A DNA stretch of 64,000 nt, taken from Candidatus Peribacteraceae bacterium (GTDB taxonomy: Bacteria; Patescibacteriota; Gracilibacteria; Peribacterales; Peribacteraceae). The stretch spans positions 109,928 through 173,927 of the forward strand of contig JAGOTD010000003.1 of the NCBI GenBank assembly GCA_018061945.1. The letters are read 5' to 3'. A program made the position numbers and the translations under genes. A model generated the notes under the pieces. The model worked only from the letters and a program-made list of their open reading frames with translations, was not told where the DNA came from and searched no databases. This document shows, piece after piece, positions 41,473 through 51,537 of the stretch; the first letter of the stretch is position 1, and every line of letters begins with the position of its first letter.

Positions 41473-44274
41473 ATGATGTCCTCATTCTCGTCATTTATGC
41501 TCGATAAAGCGTATGAACCGGGTAGTACCGAAGACCGCATCTACAAAATGTGGGAGGAAAGCGGTGCATTCAAAGCCGATGCAAGCAGTAAGAAAGAAGC
41601 GTTCAGCATCAGCATGCCACCACCAAATGCCACAGGTCAGCTGCATCTTGGCCATGCAGTTATGTTGGCGCTCGAAGATATTTTTACCCGCTACGCGCGC
41701 ATGCAGGGCAAAGAGGCGCTGTGGGTTCCTGGTACCGATCATGCGGCGATTGCGACCGAAAGTTTGGTGATTCGTAATTTGCAAAAAGGCGGTATGGCCG
41801 ATCCGCGTAAGCAACTGGGCCGCGAAAAACTACTGGCCGAAATCGCTGCCTTCGTCGAAAACAGCCGCGATACCATTCGTGGACAAGTGCGCAAAATGGG
41901 GAGCAGCTGCGACTGGAGTCGCGAGCGTTATACCATGGAACCCGCACTCAATCGCTGTGTGAACGAAGTATTCAAGCTGATGTACGACGATGGCCTCATT
42001 TACCGTGGTCACCGTATCGTGAACTGGGATCCGAAATTGCAGACGACAGTTTCTGATGAAGAAGTGGATTTTAAAGAAGAAACGGCACCGTTCTACACAT
42101 TTCAATACGGTCCGTTTCAAATCGGTACGTCACGCCCGGAAACAAAGTTCGGTGATAAATATGTGGTGATGCATCCAGAGGACGAGCGATATGCCAAATA
42201 CAAGCACGGCGATACGTTCGAGGCGCAGTGGATCAATGGGCCTATCAAGGCGACTGTCATCAAAGACGAAGCGGTTGATCCGGCATTTGGAACAGGTGTC
42301 ATGACTATTACGCCGTGGCACGACGCTATCGACTTCGAGATTGCTGGTCGTCATGGACTCGAGCGTGAGCAGGTTATTGATTACAATGGCAAACTACTTC
42401 CGATCGCCGGCGATCTTGCGGGTATGAGTATAGAAGAAGCCCGTCCGCTGATTGTCGAGAAGCTGAAAGCAAAAGGATTACTGGTCAAAGTCGATGAAAA
42501 CTACGTGCATAACAAAGCGACCAACAGTCGTGGTGGGGGAGCAATTGAGCCGCAGATCAAGTTGCAATGGTTTATCGATGTGAATAAAGAGATTATCGAT
42601 TGGGTAGACGCATCCGGCAAAAATCAGAAAATGAGTCTCAAGCAAATCATGCACTCGGTTGTGCATCATGGAGACATCACTATCATTCCCGATCGCTTCA
42701 ATAAGACGTACTTTCATTGGATCGATAATTTAAGAGATTGGTGTATCAGTAGACAAATTTGGTGGGGACATAGAGTGCCGGTGTATTACTGTTCGAAGTG
42801 CGAAGAGGCTATGAAAGCAACGGGAGCGAATCACGAATCACGAAGTACGAAGTACGAATTAGTTTCAGTTCAACCATTAGAGAAGTGCCCAAACTGCGAT
42901 AGTAAAATTACTCAGGATTCAGACACGCTTGATACGTGGTTTTCAGCGGCTCTGTGGACTTGGAGCACGCTTCTCGATCCAGCGTTAGCAGTCGATCCAA
43001 AAGTTTCATTCAAAGAACTGTTCACCCGCAGTCCGGATTTTCAGAAATTCCATCCGACGACTGTTATGGAAACTGGCTATGACATTCTGTTTTTCTGGGT
43101 CGCCCGCATGATTTTGATGACGACGTATACGCTGTCCAAAGTGGATGATGCGCCTGCCAAAGCAGCCGATCATGTGCCGTTTAAAACCGTGTATCTTCAT
43201 GGTCTGATTCGCGCGCGCGACGGACGCAAGATGAGCAAGTCGCATCCGGAGACGATGATCGACCCGCTCGATATGATTAGCAAGTATGGCGCCGATGCGC
43301 TGCGCCTCTCGATGATCGTCGGCCAAAGTGCGGGCAATGATGCGCGTTTGTACGAAGAAAAAATTGCGGGGTACCGAAACTTTATCAATAAACTCTGGAA
43401 CGCCTCGCGCTTTGTACTGATGCAGTGTGAGCAGAAGGGTATTGATCCGAAAGATGCGAATTTTACATCGAACGTTTCACTATCTCTCGCCGACCGCGCG
43501 TTGGTTTCTCATCTGCAAGTATTGATTGATGATGTAACTGAGGGCCTGCATAAATATAATTTGAGCGAAGTCGGCGAACGTCTGTACGCATTTATTTGGG
43601 ATTTTTTCTGCGACTGGTATTTGGAGCTTTCAAAAGGTGAGGCAAATATACATTTGCTTGTACAATCACTTCGAACAATTATTCAGTTACTGCATCCATT
43701 TTGCCCATTTGTTACTGAGGAATTATGGGCGCATATTCGATCGTCCGATAGTTCAGATATGCTTATTTCTCAGGCTTGGCCTATAGCTGATGTTGCTATG
43801 CGTTACAAAAATGCAGAGAAAGAGCTGCAGTCGGTCATCGATATTATTACCGCCATTCGCAAAATCCGCACCGAGCAGGGGATCGAACCGGGTAAGCAGA
43901 TTTCTGTGATGATCAAAACGTTGAATCAGGATTTGATCGCTTCTCAACAGTCTCACATTGAGCGTATGGGGAAGTGTACAGTGGAACTTGTGAAAGATGC
44001 TCCGACTACAGACATTGCGAGCGCCTTCCTTGAGGGGGTAGAAGTGCATGTCAGCCTTGCGGGTCTCATTGATAAAGACAAGGAGAAGGCGAGTTTGCTC
44101 GCCGAAAAAGAGAAGCTGTCTGGATATGCAAAGAGCTTGGAAGCCAAGCTTTCCAATGAAGCATTCGTTGCTCGGGCGCCAGCTGCTTTGGTGGACTCTG
44201 AGACGCAGAAATTGGCTGTGACACAGGAGAAGCTGAAGAAAATCGAGGAGAAATTATTATATCTTCTTCCATAA
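41473..44274 (+). CDS. valS: valyl-tRNA synthetase with a repeat-encoded insert
   Basis: 933 residues. HIGH motif region PPPNATGQLHLGHA, the editing domain, KMSKS in GRKMSKSHPE, the anticodon-binding domain and the C-terminal tRNA-binding coiled coil (ALVDSETQKLAVTQEKL). It charges tRNA-Val. The zinc-ribbon insert (YYCSKCEEAM...EKCPNC) contains about 14 residues, NHESRSTKYE and neighbours, encoded by an R1 repeat (42827-42867). ATG 41473 or 41476 is the start. Confidence 0.96.
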   Translation: MMSSFSSFMLDKAYEPGSTEDRIYKMWEESGAFKADASSKKEAFSISMPPPNATGQLHLGHAVMLALEDIFTRYARMQGKEALWVPGTDHAAIATESLVIRNLQKGGMADPRKQLGREKLLAEIAAFVENSRDTIRGQVRKMGSSCDWSRERYTMEPALNRCVNEVFKLMYDDGLIYRGHRIVNWDPKLQTTVSDEEVDFKEETAPFYTFQYGPFQIGTSRPETKFGDKYVVMHPEDERYAKYKHGDTFEAQWINGPIKATVIKDEAVDPAFGTGVMTITPWHDAIDFEIAGRHGLEREQVIDYNGKLLPIAGDLAGMSIEEARPLIVEKLKAKGLLVKVDENYVHNKATNSRGGGAIEPQIKLQWFIDVNKEIIDWVDASGKNQKMSLKQIMHSVVHHGDITIIPDRFNKTYFHWIDNLRDWCISRQIWWGHRVPVYYCSKCEEAMKATGANHESRSTKYELVSVQPLEKCPNCDSKITQDSDTLDTWFSAALWTWSTLLDPALAVDPKVSFKELFTRSPDFQKFHPTTVMETGYDILFFWVARMILMTTYTLSKVDDAPAKAADHVPFKTVYLHGLIRARDGRKMSKSHPETMIDPLDMISKYGADALRLSMIVGQSAGNDARLYEEKIAGYRNFINKLWNASRFVLMQCEQKGIDPKDANFTSNVSLSLADRALVSHLQVLIDDVTEGLHKYNLSEVGERLYAFIWDFFCDWYLELSKGEANIHLLVQSLRTIIQLLHPFCPFVTEELWAHIRSSDSSDMLISQAWPIADVAMRYKNAEKELQSVIDIITAIRKIRTEQGIEPGKQISVMIKTLNQDLIASQQSHIERMGKCTVELVKDAPTTDIASAFLEGVEVHVSLAGLIDKDKEKASLLAEKEKLSGYAKSLEAKLSNEAFVARAPAALVDSETQKLAVTQEKLKKIEEKLLYLLP
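42827..42867 (+). repeat. R1 array inserted in frame within valS
   Basis: CGAATCACGAATCACGAAG and following CGAAGTA, CGAATTA units, open in the valS frame. It falls between the two cysteine pairs of the zinc ribbon. Confidence 0.85.
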
Positions 44275-44330
44275 ATATTTTTTTACCTTATATTTGTCAC
44301 AAGAAATTTTAGGTATTTTTTTAAATTTTT

Positions 44331-46208
44331 ATGGCAGCGTTTACTTCTAAGGCAACGGGCAACTGGGCATCTAGCGGATAAACAACGTGGAATGAAGCAG
44401 GTGTACCAGGCGATGGCGATACTGCAACAATAAGTGCTGGTCATACGGTTACTATTGCCGATGGTACATCGGTTACCGTTGGCCCTAGCGGCGCGAGCGG
44501 CACAATGGCAATTACCGTTAGCAATACAGGTAAACTTGTTATTGGTACGACGACGGGTGGTACTTTGATTGCGCGTGGAGATATTATTCTTGCTCAAACT
44601 GCGGTTTCGCGAACGTCTGGTTTTTATGCGCTCACTCTCAACCCGGGCTCAACGCTCGAATTTGATGCGAGCCAAGCAACGACTCCTGGTTCACAGACGT
44701 ATGTTTGCGGTCCATCTCAATCCCTCGGGCCGAATGCTCGTGTTTTCATCAATGGATCTTCGTCTGCTCGCTGTACTGTTCGATCCAATGCAGGAGGTGG
44801 AAATGGTCGTTTTTCCAATAGAGGGTTTAATACACGCGTTGGGTCTATGCGTGTTACTTACTGTGATTTTACACGCATTGGCGATGCATCGAACGTTGCA
44901 TTTCAGCCGTATCTTTCTTCTTCAACTACAGAGCCTGATGAATTTTCAATGGCCAATTGTACTTTTACATCTGGTGGACAAATTTCGCATACGTCACTCA
45001 TGGCGTCCAATACCATTTTTTCTCTCACTGATTGTATCTGGACCACAACTGCTAGTACTTCTTGTATTCATACCGTTACGAACGGAACTGTCATTGGTGC
45101 TACTGGCACAAGGCAGGTGAAGCGTTGTGCGTTCGATAAACAATTTGGCGTGAGCTCCACGGTGCAGGACTTTAGTTTTTATCAAGTCTTATTTCAGGAA
45201 AACTTTAGTTTATCGGATACTTATAACTGGGCTCAATTTGAGCAATGTATTGTTCGCAAGCCTACAGCTGTAGACAATCTTTTACCTGGTCCAACAGCTA
45301 CGCATTGTTATTGGCTGTGTGATTTTGCGACTGGAAACCCCCATTTTTTCCAAGTGTCAGCTTCAAGGGCTTGTACTATCAATGGTGTTATTTTGGAGTA
45401 CACAGGCTCAGGAGGGGACGGTGATGGCATTGGTCTTGCAAACGGTACTCCTGCCAGTACTTTGCGTCATACTATTAAATACTGTTTAGTTCTTCCACGG
45501 TCTGGAGACAGTGCTCAGGCTAGCTGTACACTTACAACTCATTCGGCAAACTCTAATCAACAGTGGGCATCTATCGATCACAACACCTTTATGGGTGGTT
45601 CAGCTGCTGATCATGGTGTTCAGCTTAATGAAACAACAGCCACCCCTGCTGGAGCTCTTCCGCTGTACCGATCGAATCTTTATTGGGATACGAGTGCTCG
45701 TGGAAATCATTTTAGAACAGTGGTACGGTCTGCGGGCGCTTGTACTACCGATACTCTTACTGCGTCTGGCGCAACCAATAACTGTGCATACACTGCATCC
45801 GTTGCACCGTCTGGCGCTCAGACGGAAGTAACTGCTGGCTATCAAAATTCTATCGGTACGTATTATAATACTCCAACCACTTCTGGCGTTCCGGGAACGA
45901 ATGACGTAAACGTTAATCCAGGATTTATCGATACTACTCGTAATTTTGCAAATTGGGCTACAACGCAGAGTCAGGCAGCATCAGTTGCAAATACAATCAC
46001 ACTTTTGCGATCTAATTTAGCGGTGAATATACCTGGTCTTTTGTTGTGGGTACGAGGCGGATTCGCACCTACACATTCATCATTACGTGTTGCTGGACAC
46101 GATACAGCGTCTATTGGTGCATCAAATTATTCAAAATCAACTCGCTCAACGACGAAGCTCGATCAGATGCGATCCGCCATTAATACTCGGTATAGTGTGA
46201 GCGTGTAG
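44331..46208 (+). pseudogene. beta-helix/phage-tail-like protein with an early in-frame TAA
   Basis: A 626-codon frame broken once, by TAA at 44379-44381 (codon 17). Before the stop it reads FTSKATGNWASSG; after it TTWNEAGVPGDGDTATI, the usual 'NW...G.TTW' start of G8-like or phage structural repeats. One C-to-T change would turn Gln (CAA) into this stop. The rest is Thr/Ser/Gly-rich parallel beta-helix-like sequence (about 570 residues) and stays open. Translation could restart at ATG 44505. A surface or phage-derived fibre protein is inferred. Confidence 0.6.
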
Positions 46209-46293
46209 GCTGATCAATATATTTTCACAGTGACTCATACAATATGATTTTGTCCTGAGTCTATTTGATTGGGACTACTTCTCCCTGTATTGC

Positions 46294-47520
46294 TTAATCC
46301 CCATAAATTGGTAAATCAAAATCCCGTTTGGTGCCGCTTATTACTTTGAGCGCCGCGCCACGGGTAATTGCATCGCGACCAAAGCGTGTATGTAAAGTGT
46401 CGAGTGCTTGCTGCATCCGCTCGTCTTTTTCACTGATACTTGGATCTTGAAACAGAGAATACTGCTTGGTGCCAGTAGGCAGGAGATTCCAGAGATTAAG
46501 CCCAGCTTGGGTGTAGCGCCGATTTTTTTGATAGAGGCTTTGAAAGCAGCTTGTAACAAACGGGCGCAGCTGATCTTCGGTTTCGCTTTGCTGCGGCAAA
46601 CTGCGATTCGATGATTCGTATTCATACTTGTCATCGCGCAGCCACATAGAGAGTCCTTTGCAGCTTAAGTTCTGGCGGCGCATTTTAAGCGATGTATATT
46701 CCAAGTGACGTAGGACGTGGGCAAAGAGCAAATCGCGATCACCAGTTGGTCTGAAACTACGAGCACGCGAAATCGACTTTGGTGGACCGTGGTCAACTGA
46801 AACAAGGGATAATGCTTCTCCATTCAGTTCGCGCTGTATATCTCTGCCAGGGCGACCAAAGAGGCGAATAAGGGTATCTGGATCAGCAGTGGCAATATCG
46901 AAAGCCGTATGCCACTCGTTTGCGTCGGTATGAACGACTCGTTTGCGACCAATGCCCGGAATAGCCGCTGCGACGCGATCTCGTAAAAATGTCTCACGCT
47001 CAATGCCCCACTTTTCGAGTGCGATTGGCTTATCGGTCAGCACAGTTACACCGCCGGGCTTGCGATATTCCCCGGCCATTTTTGCCAGAAGCTTACTTGG
47101 TCCCACTCCGACCGACACAGAAATATGTGTTCGTTTTTGTATCGTGAGGCGCAGGTTTTCTGCGCAGGTCGAAAGATCTGTAGGCACCCCGCCGATCATA
47201 CTGCGTAAATCCAGATACCATTCATCAATCGATACTTTTTCTATAAACGGACAGTGTTCTTCAATGATCGATTCAATTTGATCGGATGCGAGACCGGTTT
47301 CGCGGAAATCGGATGGAATTTGCAGGGCATCGGGACACAGTTTAAGTGCTTCTGATATGCGCATGCCTGTCTTCACTCCTTTCTCTTTCGCTTCATAACT
47401 TGCAGCAATAACACAGCCACCGCCCATGCCGGCGGCAAGCACTGGTTTACCGGCAAGTTTTGGATGCTTACGAACGAGAACAGACACGAAGAAAGAGTCA
47501 GCATCAATGTGAGCAATCAT
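46294..47520 (-). CDS. dinB: Y-family DNA polymerase IV
   Basis: 408 residues. The palm has AHIDADSFFVSV and the catalytic SIDEWYLDL. The helix-hairpin-helix thumb has IPGIGRKRV, and a little-finger domain follows. It performs translesion synthesis across damaged bases. No LexA-like site is visible directly upstream. An R1 array fills the gap to the next gene. Confidence 0.92.
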   Translation of the reverse strand: MIAHIDADSFFVSVLVRKHPKLAGKPVLAAGMGGGCVIAASYEAKEKGVKTGMRISEALKLCPDALQIPSDFRETGLASDQIESIIEEHCPFIEKVSIDEWYLDLRSMIGGVPTDLSTCAENLRLTIQKRTHISVSVGVGPSKLLAKMAGEYRKPGGVTVLTDKPIALEKWGIERETFLRDRVAAAIPGIGRKRVVHTDANEWHTAFDIATADPDTLIRLFGRPGRDIQRELNGEALSLVSVDHGPPKSISRARSFRPTGDRDLLFAHVLRHLEYTSLKMRRQNLSCKGLSMWLRDDKYEYESSNRSLPQQSETEDQLRPFVTSCFQSLYQKNRRYTQAGLNLWNLLPTGTKQYSLFQDPSISEKDERMQQALDTLHTRFGRDAITRGAALKVISGTKRDFDLPIYGD

Positions 47521-47529
47521 AGGGACGGA

Positions 47530-47566
47530 AACGAATTACGAGGTACGAATCACGAATTACGAACGA
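47530..47566 (+). repeat. R1 array, left of second four-helix-bundle gene
   Basis: CGAATTACGAGG, CGAATCACGAATTACG units. It overlaps the 3' end of the four-helix gene and supplies its TAA stop and last residues. Confidence 0.8.
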
Positions 47567-47961
47567 GTTCTTTCGTTTTCCTTATAAATAAATCCATTCG
47601 TCATTTTACTAAGCGTAACAGTTTGGTTTGCAGTTTGTAGAAATATTTCTTGATTGAGGTAACCGATATCTTGGGCAATGAGAATCTGATTTTGAATCTC
47701 AGTGAGCGAGCTAAGACTTGTTGTGTAAAACTGAATCTTCTCTTTTGTGGAATTGCGCGTAAAACCTTCAGCGATATTGGATGTAAAAGATACAGCTGCA
47801 CGACGTAATTGGCTCGTAAGCCCGAATAATTCATCTTTTGGAAATGTTTTAGTGATCCTATAGATTATGAGTACCAATTTATGTCCTTCTCGCCACACTC
47901 GTAGATCTGTAAATGATCGTATTTTTTGCTGCTCAGCCAATGATAAGTCAAAAGATGACAT
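47557..47961 (-). CDS. four-helix-bundle protein (23S rRNA IVP / bAvd-like family)
   Basis: 134 residues: FTDLRVWREGHKLVLIIYRI, LTSQLRRAAVSFTSNIAEGF and a long C-terminal helix, the consensus of the family. The last residues (ERTRS) and the stop come from an R1 array. A second R1 array in the opposite sense lies just before the start. The gene is thus bracketed by inverted repeats like the other copy at 36375, but by a different repeat family. Confidence 0.9.
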   Translation of the reverse strand: MSSFDLSLAEQQKIRSFTDLRVWREGHKLVLIIYRITKTFPKDELFGLTSQLRRAAVSFTSNIAEGFTRNSTKEKIQFYTTSLSSLTEIQNQILIAQDIGYLNQEIFLQTANQTVTLSKMTNGFIYKENERTRS

Positions 47962-47964
47962 AAG

Positions 47965-47992
47965 AATCGTAATTCGTGCTTCGTACTTCGCT
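47965..47992 (+). repeat. R1 array, right of second four-helix-bundle gene (inverted)
   Basis: CGTAATTCGTGCTTCGTACT units, opposite in sense to 47530, ending on the lexA stop codon. Confidence 0.8.
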
Positions 47993-48602
47993 AATACTTG
48001 CGAACCGTTCCCACCACCACGCCGCCGATTTTCAGCTCGTCCATGGCGTAGAGATCTGGATAGTCTGGATTTTCGGCTTGGAGGTAGAACTTGCCGTTGC
48101 CTTTTTTGAGCCGCTTGAGCGTGAATTCGCCGTCGAGGATACCGACGACGATGTCGTGTACCTTTGGAGTTTTCTGTCGGTCGACAATGACCAAGTCACC
48201 TTCGTGAATACCGGCATTGATCATGCTATCGCCTTTGACCCGGAGTAGAAATGTCGATGAGCGATCTTTGATGAGGTACTGTTCCAAGTTCACTGTTTCT
48301 TCGGCCTGCTCTTCTACTGGTGCGGCAAAACCAGCGGCGATCGGACCAAATAGTGGGAGAGTAAAAGCCGAGAAAATAGAAGGCTTCTCTTCTTTGTGCT
48401 TATGAAGAATTTTGATGCGGCCTTTCGGGTCTTTTTCGATTTCTTCCTGTAGCACCAATGCATTCACCACCTTCGCAATGGAGTTTTTACTCTTTACCTC
48501 AAAAGCGACAGCTAAGTCGGCAAGTGATGGTGAGTAGCCATGCTTCTTCTGAAATTCCCCGATAAAGTTGAGAACCGTTCGCTGGTGAGCAGTGATAGCC
48601 AT
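47991..48602 (-). CDS. lexA: LexA repressor
   Basis: 203 residues. The N-terminal winged helix (AHQRTVLNFIGEFQKKHGYSP) is followed by the S24 self-cleavage domain with the Ala-Gly cut site in PIAAGFAAP, catalytic Ser in GDSMINAG and Lys in FTLKRLKK. All catalytic parts are intact. The start at 48602 is fixed by a promoter that carries two LexA-like sites directly upstream. The repressor of the DNA-damage response, self-regulated. Confidence 0.95.
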   Translation of the reverse strand: MAITAHQRTVLNFIGEFQKKHGYSPSLADLAVAFEVKSKNSIAKVVNALVLQEEIEKDPKGRIKILHKHKEEKPSIFSAFTLPLFGPIAAGFAAPVEEQAEETVNLEQYLIKDRSSTFLLRVKGDSMINAGIHEGDLVIVDRQKTPKVHDIVVGILDGEFTLKRLKKGNGKFYLQAENPDYPDLYAMDELKIGGVVVGTVRKY

Positions 48603-48612
48603 AGAAGGGAGT

Positions 48613-48659
48613 GGGAACGAATGTACACCAAGGATAGGTGAACGAATGTCCACTGTCAA
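48613..48659 (-). promoter_or_regulatory. lexA promoter with two LexA-like operators
   Basis: On the minus strand TTGACA (48659-48654), 17 bp, TATCCT (48636-48631). Site 1, GTGAAC-GAAT-GTCCAC (48638-48653), fills the spacer. Site 2, GGGAAC-GAAT-GTACAC (48613-48628), lies after the -10. Confidence 0.8.
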
Positions 48660-48791
48660 ATCATCAGTCAAAAATCCTCCTTACGACGATCGCCTGATAC
48701 CGAAAGAATGTTTTCCTGCCTTCAAAAATCAGCATCTTTACATTCTCCATTTTTCGTCCCTTCTAGAATGTCGGAGAGAATATTTGTCTGC

Positions 48792-49697
48792 TTATTCGAT
48801 TTTATCCAGATCTTTTTGTTTACTTAGTTCTATGAATGTCAGTGTCCAGACTGTCTGTTTAAACACATGCAGATAGGCGAAGAAGTAGCTGGCAATAAGA
48901 ATGAGGATAATGCCCAGAACACCTGCAATAACGTAGCTGATAGCCGGATTTAAAAACATCGCTAAAAATAGCCCGATTCCTATAATAATGCCTGGCAGCA
49001 GAAGAATAACAAGTGCATTGATAATAATGCGTACCGATATAACAACCATCAGAATGATAAGAAACATCAGGTGTTTTAGATTGCTGACAATTAATTTTAC
49101 GCTTTTTCCTGATGCGTGATAAATGCTCAGCTTTTGGATCACCACTGCCTCGGATGCAAAGTTAAAAAAGAACTTAAAGAAGTTCGAAAGCAGCCAGAAT
49201 ATCATGGCAATCACCATCAGCGGTGGTCCCATGTTTCCGCCGTAGCGCCAGAGAATTGACTGAATGGTTATAAGCATCGTCAGACTGCTGAACGAAAATA
49301 TTTCGTGCAGTGCAAACAGTGGAAAGAAGTTGTACATGCCCAGAATGAAGCCACCATTCACCGGTTCTTTGCGGTACGATTTGGCGGCCAGGCCGATAAT
49401 GGCGCCTTCGATGAAGCTTGGGATGAGAAATTCGACAAACAGTAATACGAGGAATGCGATGATAATTGTCATAAACAACCAGAACGGCAGGGCGTTGTAG
49501 AGCCAGATTTCGATATCGAATAATCCAGCCTCACCGTGATGATAGACTTCTTCGTAAATAAAATAGATCTGATAAATAAGGAGTTTTACATCCAGCAGAA
49601 TCTCGAAAAATGATCCGAAAAATCCCCACCGGCGCAAGCTGCGTTCGATAAGCGTGATCTTCCAAGCTTCGGCGATGATCTCGCGAGGGGTAAGCAT
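48792..49697 (-). CDS. six-helix membrane protein, unknown
   Basis: 301 residues with about six long hydrophobic helices, including FWLFMTIIIAFLVLLFVEFL and IIINALVILLLPGIIIGIGL. It resembles the loosely defined DUF membrane proteins common in candidate phyla. It begins 27 nt after the LCP gene stop and is probably in its operon, so a role at the cell envelope is inferred. Confidence 0.75.
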   Translation of the reverse strand: MLTPREIIAEAWKITLIERSLRRWGFFGSFFEILLDVKLLIYQIYFIYEEVYHHGEAGLFDIEIWLYNALPFWLFMTIIIAFLVLLFVEFLIPSFIEGAIIGLAAKSYRKEPVNGGFILGMYNFFPLFALHEIFSFSSLTMLITIQSILWRYGGNMGPPLMVIAMIFWLLSNFFKFFFNFASEAVVIQKLSIYHASGKSVKLIVSNLKHLMFLIILMVVISVRIIINALVILLLPGIIIGIGLFLAMFLNPAISYVIAGVLGIILILIASYFFAYLHVFKQTVWTLTFIELSKQKDLDKIE

Positions 49698-49724
49698 CGT
49701 ACGCGAAGGATAGGGGAGCGGTAC

Positions 49725-51356
49725 TTACTGGGCAATAGCCGTGGAGCCCGAGGCAGCCAGTAAAGACGGCAATGATGTATAGGCAAAGTCTTTTCCAGTG
49801 ATAATCAGTATTTCTGGTGCATCCTCGCGGTCGAGCGTTTGCGCGGCAATTGCTGGGGCCGCTCCAAGAGTCGCGGCAAAGAATGTCGCTTGAGCCTGTG
49901 CGATTTTCTGACGTTCCGTTGCTTGCTTGGCATCGATATCGCTGGCCGATGCATCACTGCTCGAAAGCGTGAGCGGGGGAGTAAATTGCACCAAAGTGGC
50001 GTCTTTCTTATCTTCGAAATTTTTCACGCTCACCACGTTAAAGCCAAAGCGGATTAGCTCGGTTGCTAGTAAGCCGGCAGATCCGGGCTTGGAGCCGGCA
50101 TTCAAGACAGCAATGCGTGGCTTGGCCAAATACCAATCGCGATGATGGAGCAGGAAGTCGGTAAACAGGGAAATACGATCCCAGTTGCCAAGTGGCGTAC
50201 CGGCAGCGCTGACTGGGAGCAGGATAGAGGCGCCGCCCCACTCGCTGCGTGGCGGTGTGTACAGAAAGCCGCCGGCTTCGGCGAGGCCGCCGTACAAACC
50301 ATTTTGGTCCGAGAGTTGCTGCGAAATAATGCGGCTGGTGTCCATGTTACGTTCGGCGCTTGCCAGTGTAATCATTTCTTTGAGACTCATGGTGCTTTCG
50401 ACATTTTTGGACAAGACATTGTAGAGCCGCGAAATATTGCCGATGTTACCGATAAATCCACTCGCTTTCATTTTTGCAATGGCGGCGGTGATAATCTGCT
50501 GCTGGCGTCCCGAGCGGGAGAAGTCGCTGCTACTGTGGCGTGAACGCGCATATTTAAGAGCCGTTGCACCGTCGAGGTGCTGGTCACCCGCACTGATGGA
50601 AAACGTTTCGTAGGTGTAGTTGGGTCCGGGATATTCGGTATCGATAATATCTTTGGCAACCGTTACATCTATGCCGCCGATGGCATCAATTGCTTGCTCG
50701 AAACCAGAGAAGTTAATTTTAAGCACATCGTGAATCTGCATGTGCAGGCGTGTGCCGAGTTCATCGGCCAGCTGGCGCATCGCTTCTTTTGATGCCTCTT
50801 CCTTTGTGTAGCCTTGGCGAATCAGTTCTATCTTAAAATTGCGATACAGTTCGTTGATGCGCCCGACTCCCATTTTCTTGGTATCCGTTAAATGCAGATC
50901 GCGCGGAATAGACAGCATGACGATGCTGTGCGTTTTGGTCGGATCAATGCTGGCAACCATAATCGTGTCTGTTAAATCGATGCCATCGTGCCCGTCATCG
51001 CCCACACCAAGCAGAAGAATATTGGTAAAGCCATCGCTGTCTTTCTTGAGTTCTGCAGCTGCAGCTCCCGGTGCACGGAGTGGCATAAGAGTACCGACAA
51101 AGGCCAGCAGCTTGATGCTACCCATCATAATAAAAATCACCAGACAGAGCGCAAGACCGATGCTGATGACAGACATTACCGAGCGTCGCTCGCGCTTCTC
51201 TTCTTTTTCGTGTTCACGCTTTTTCTTCTTTCGCTGTTCTATTTTGCGGTACAACCCAACGATCGGACGCGCAAGGGCAACCAGAAAGAGCGCGGTTTTT
51301 TGGAGCGACAGCGAAGACTTCCTGTCTGCACGAATGCGTCGAGTCTGAAATGACAT
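49725..51356 (-). CDS. LytR-CpsA-Psr family wall-polymer transferase
   Basis: 543 residues. A Lys/Arg/Glu-rich cytoplasmic head is followed by one membrane helix (IGLALCLVIFIMMGSIKLL) and the LCP catalytic domain (LLLGVGDDG, SIPRDLHL, KYARSRHSSSDFSRSGRQQQ). The C-terminal LytR_C domain (RIAVLNAGSKPGSAGLLA) is present. LCP enzymes attach glycopolymers to peptidoglycan. TACACT ends 7 nt before ATG 51356, so the mRNA is probably leaderless. Confidence 0.92.
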   Translation of the reverse strand: MSFQTRRIRADRKSSLSLQKTALFLVALARPIVGLYRKIEQRKKKKREHEKEEKRERRSVMSVISIGLALCLVIFIMMGSIKLLAFVGTLMPLRAPGAAAAELKKDSDGFTNILLLGVGDDGHDGIDLTDTIMVASIDPTKTHSIVMLSIPRDLHLTDTKKMGVGRINELYRNFKIELIRQGYTKEEASKEAMRQLADELGTRLHMQIHDVLKINFSGFEQAIDAIGGIDVTVAKDIIDTEYPGPNYTYETFSISAGDQHLDGATALKYARSRHSSSDFSRSGRQQQIITAAIAKMKASGFIGNIGNISRLYNVLSKNVESTMSLKEMITLASAERNMDTSRIISQQLSDQNGLYGGLAEAGGFLYTPPRSEWGGASILLPVSAAGTPLGNWDRISLFTDFLLHHRDWYLAKPRIAVLNAGSKPGSAGLLATELIRFGFNVVSVKNFEDKKDATLVQFTPPLTLSSSDASASDIDAKQATERQKIAQAQATFFAATLGAAPAIAAQTLDREDAPEILIITGKDFAYTSLPSLLAASGSTAIAQ

Positions 51357-51537
51357 CGGATGCAGTGTACTGAAGAACGAAGGAGACGTCACCAAACTAT
51401 GTACCTGTATTTTCCTGAACCAGGATTCCATATTTTTGTTTTCATGTAGCCAAAATCATCGCCTTTGATCATATATTGGCCTTCACTCTTCCTCTTTCTG
51501 CCAGCCTTTTTCAGAATGAATCATTGATAATTGCTTG

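Noticed and set aside
44379..44381. Genetic code change reading TAA as Gln
   Set aside because: TAA ends many other genes here with nothing meaningful after it; only this gene is interrupted.
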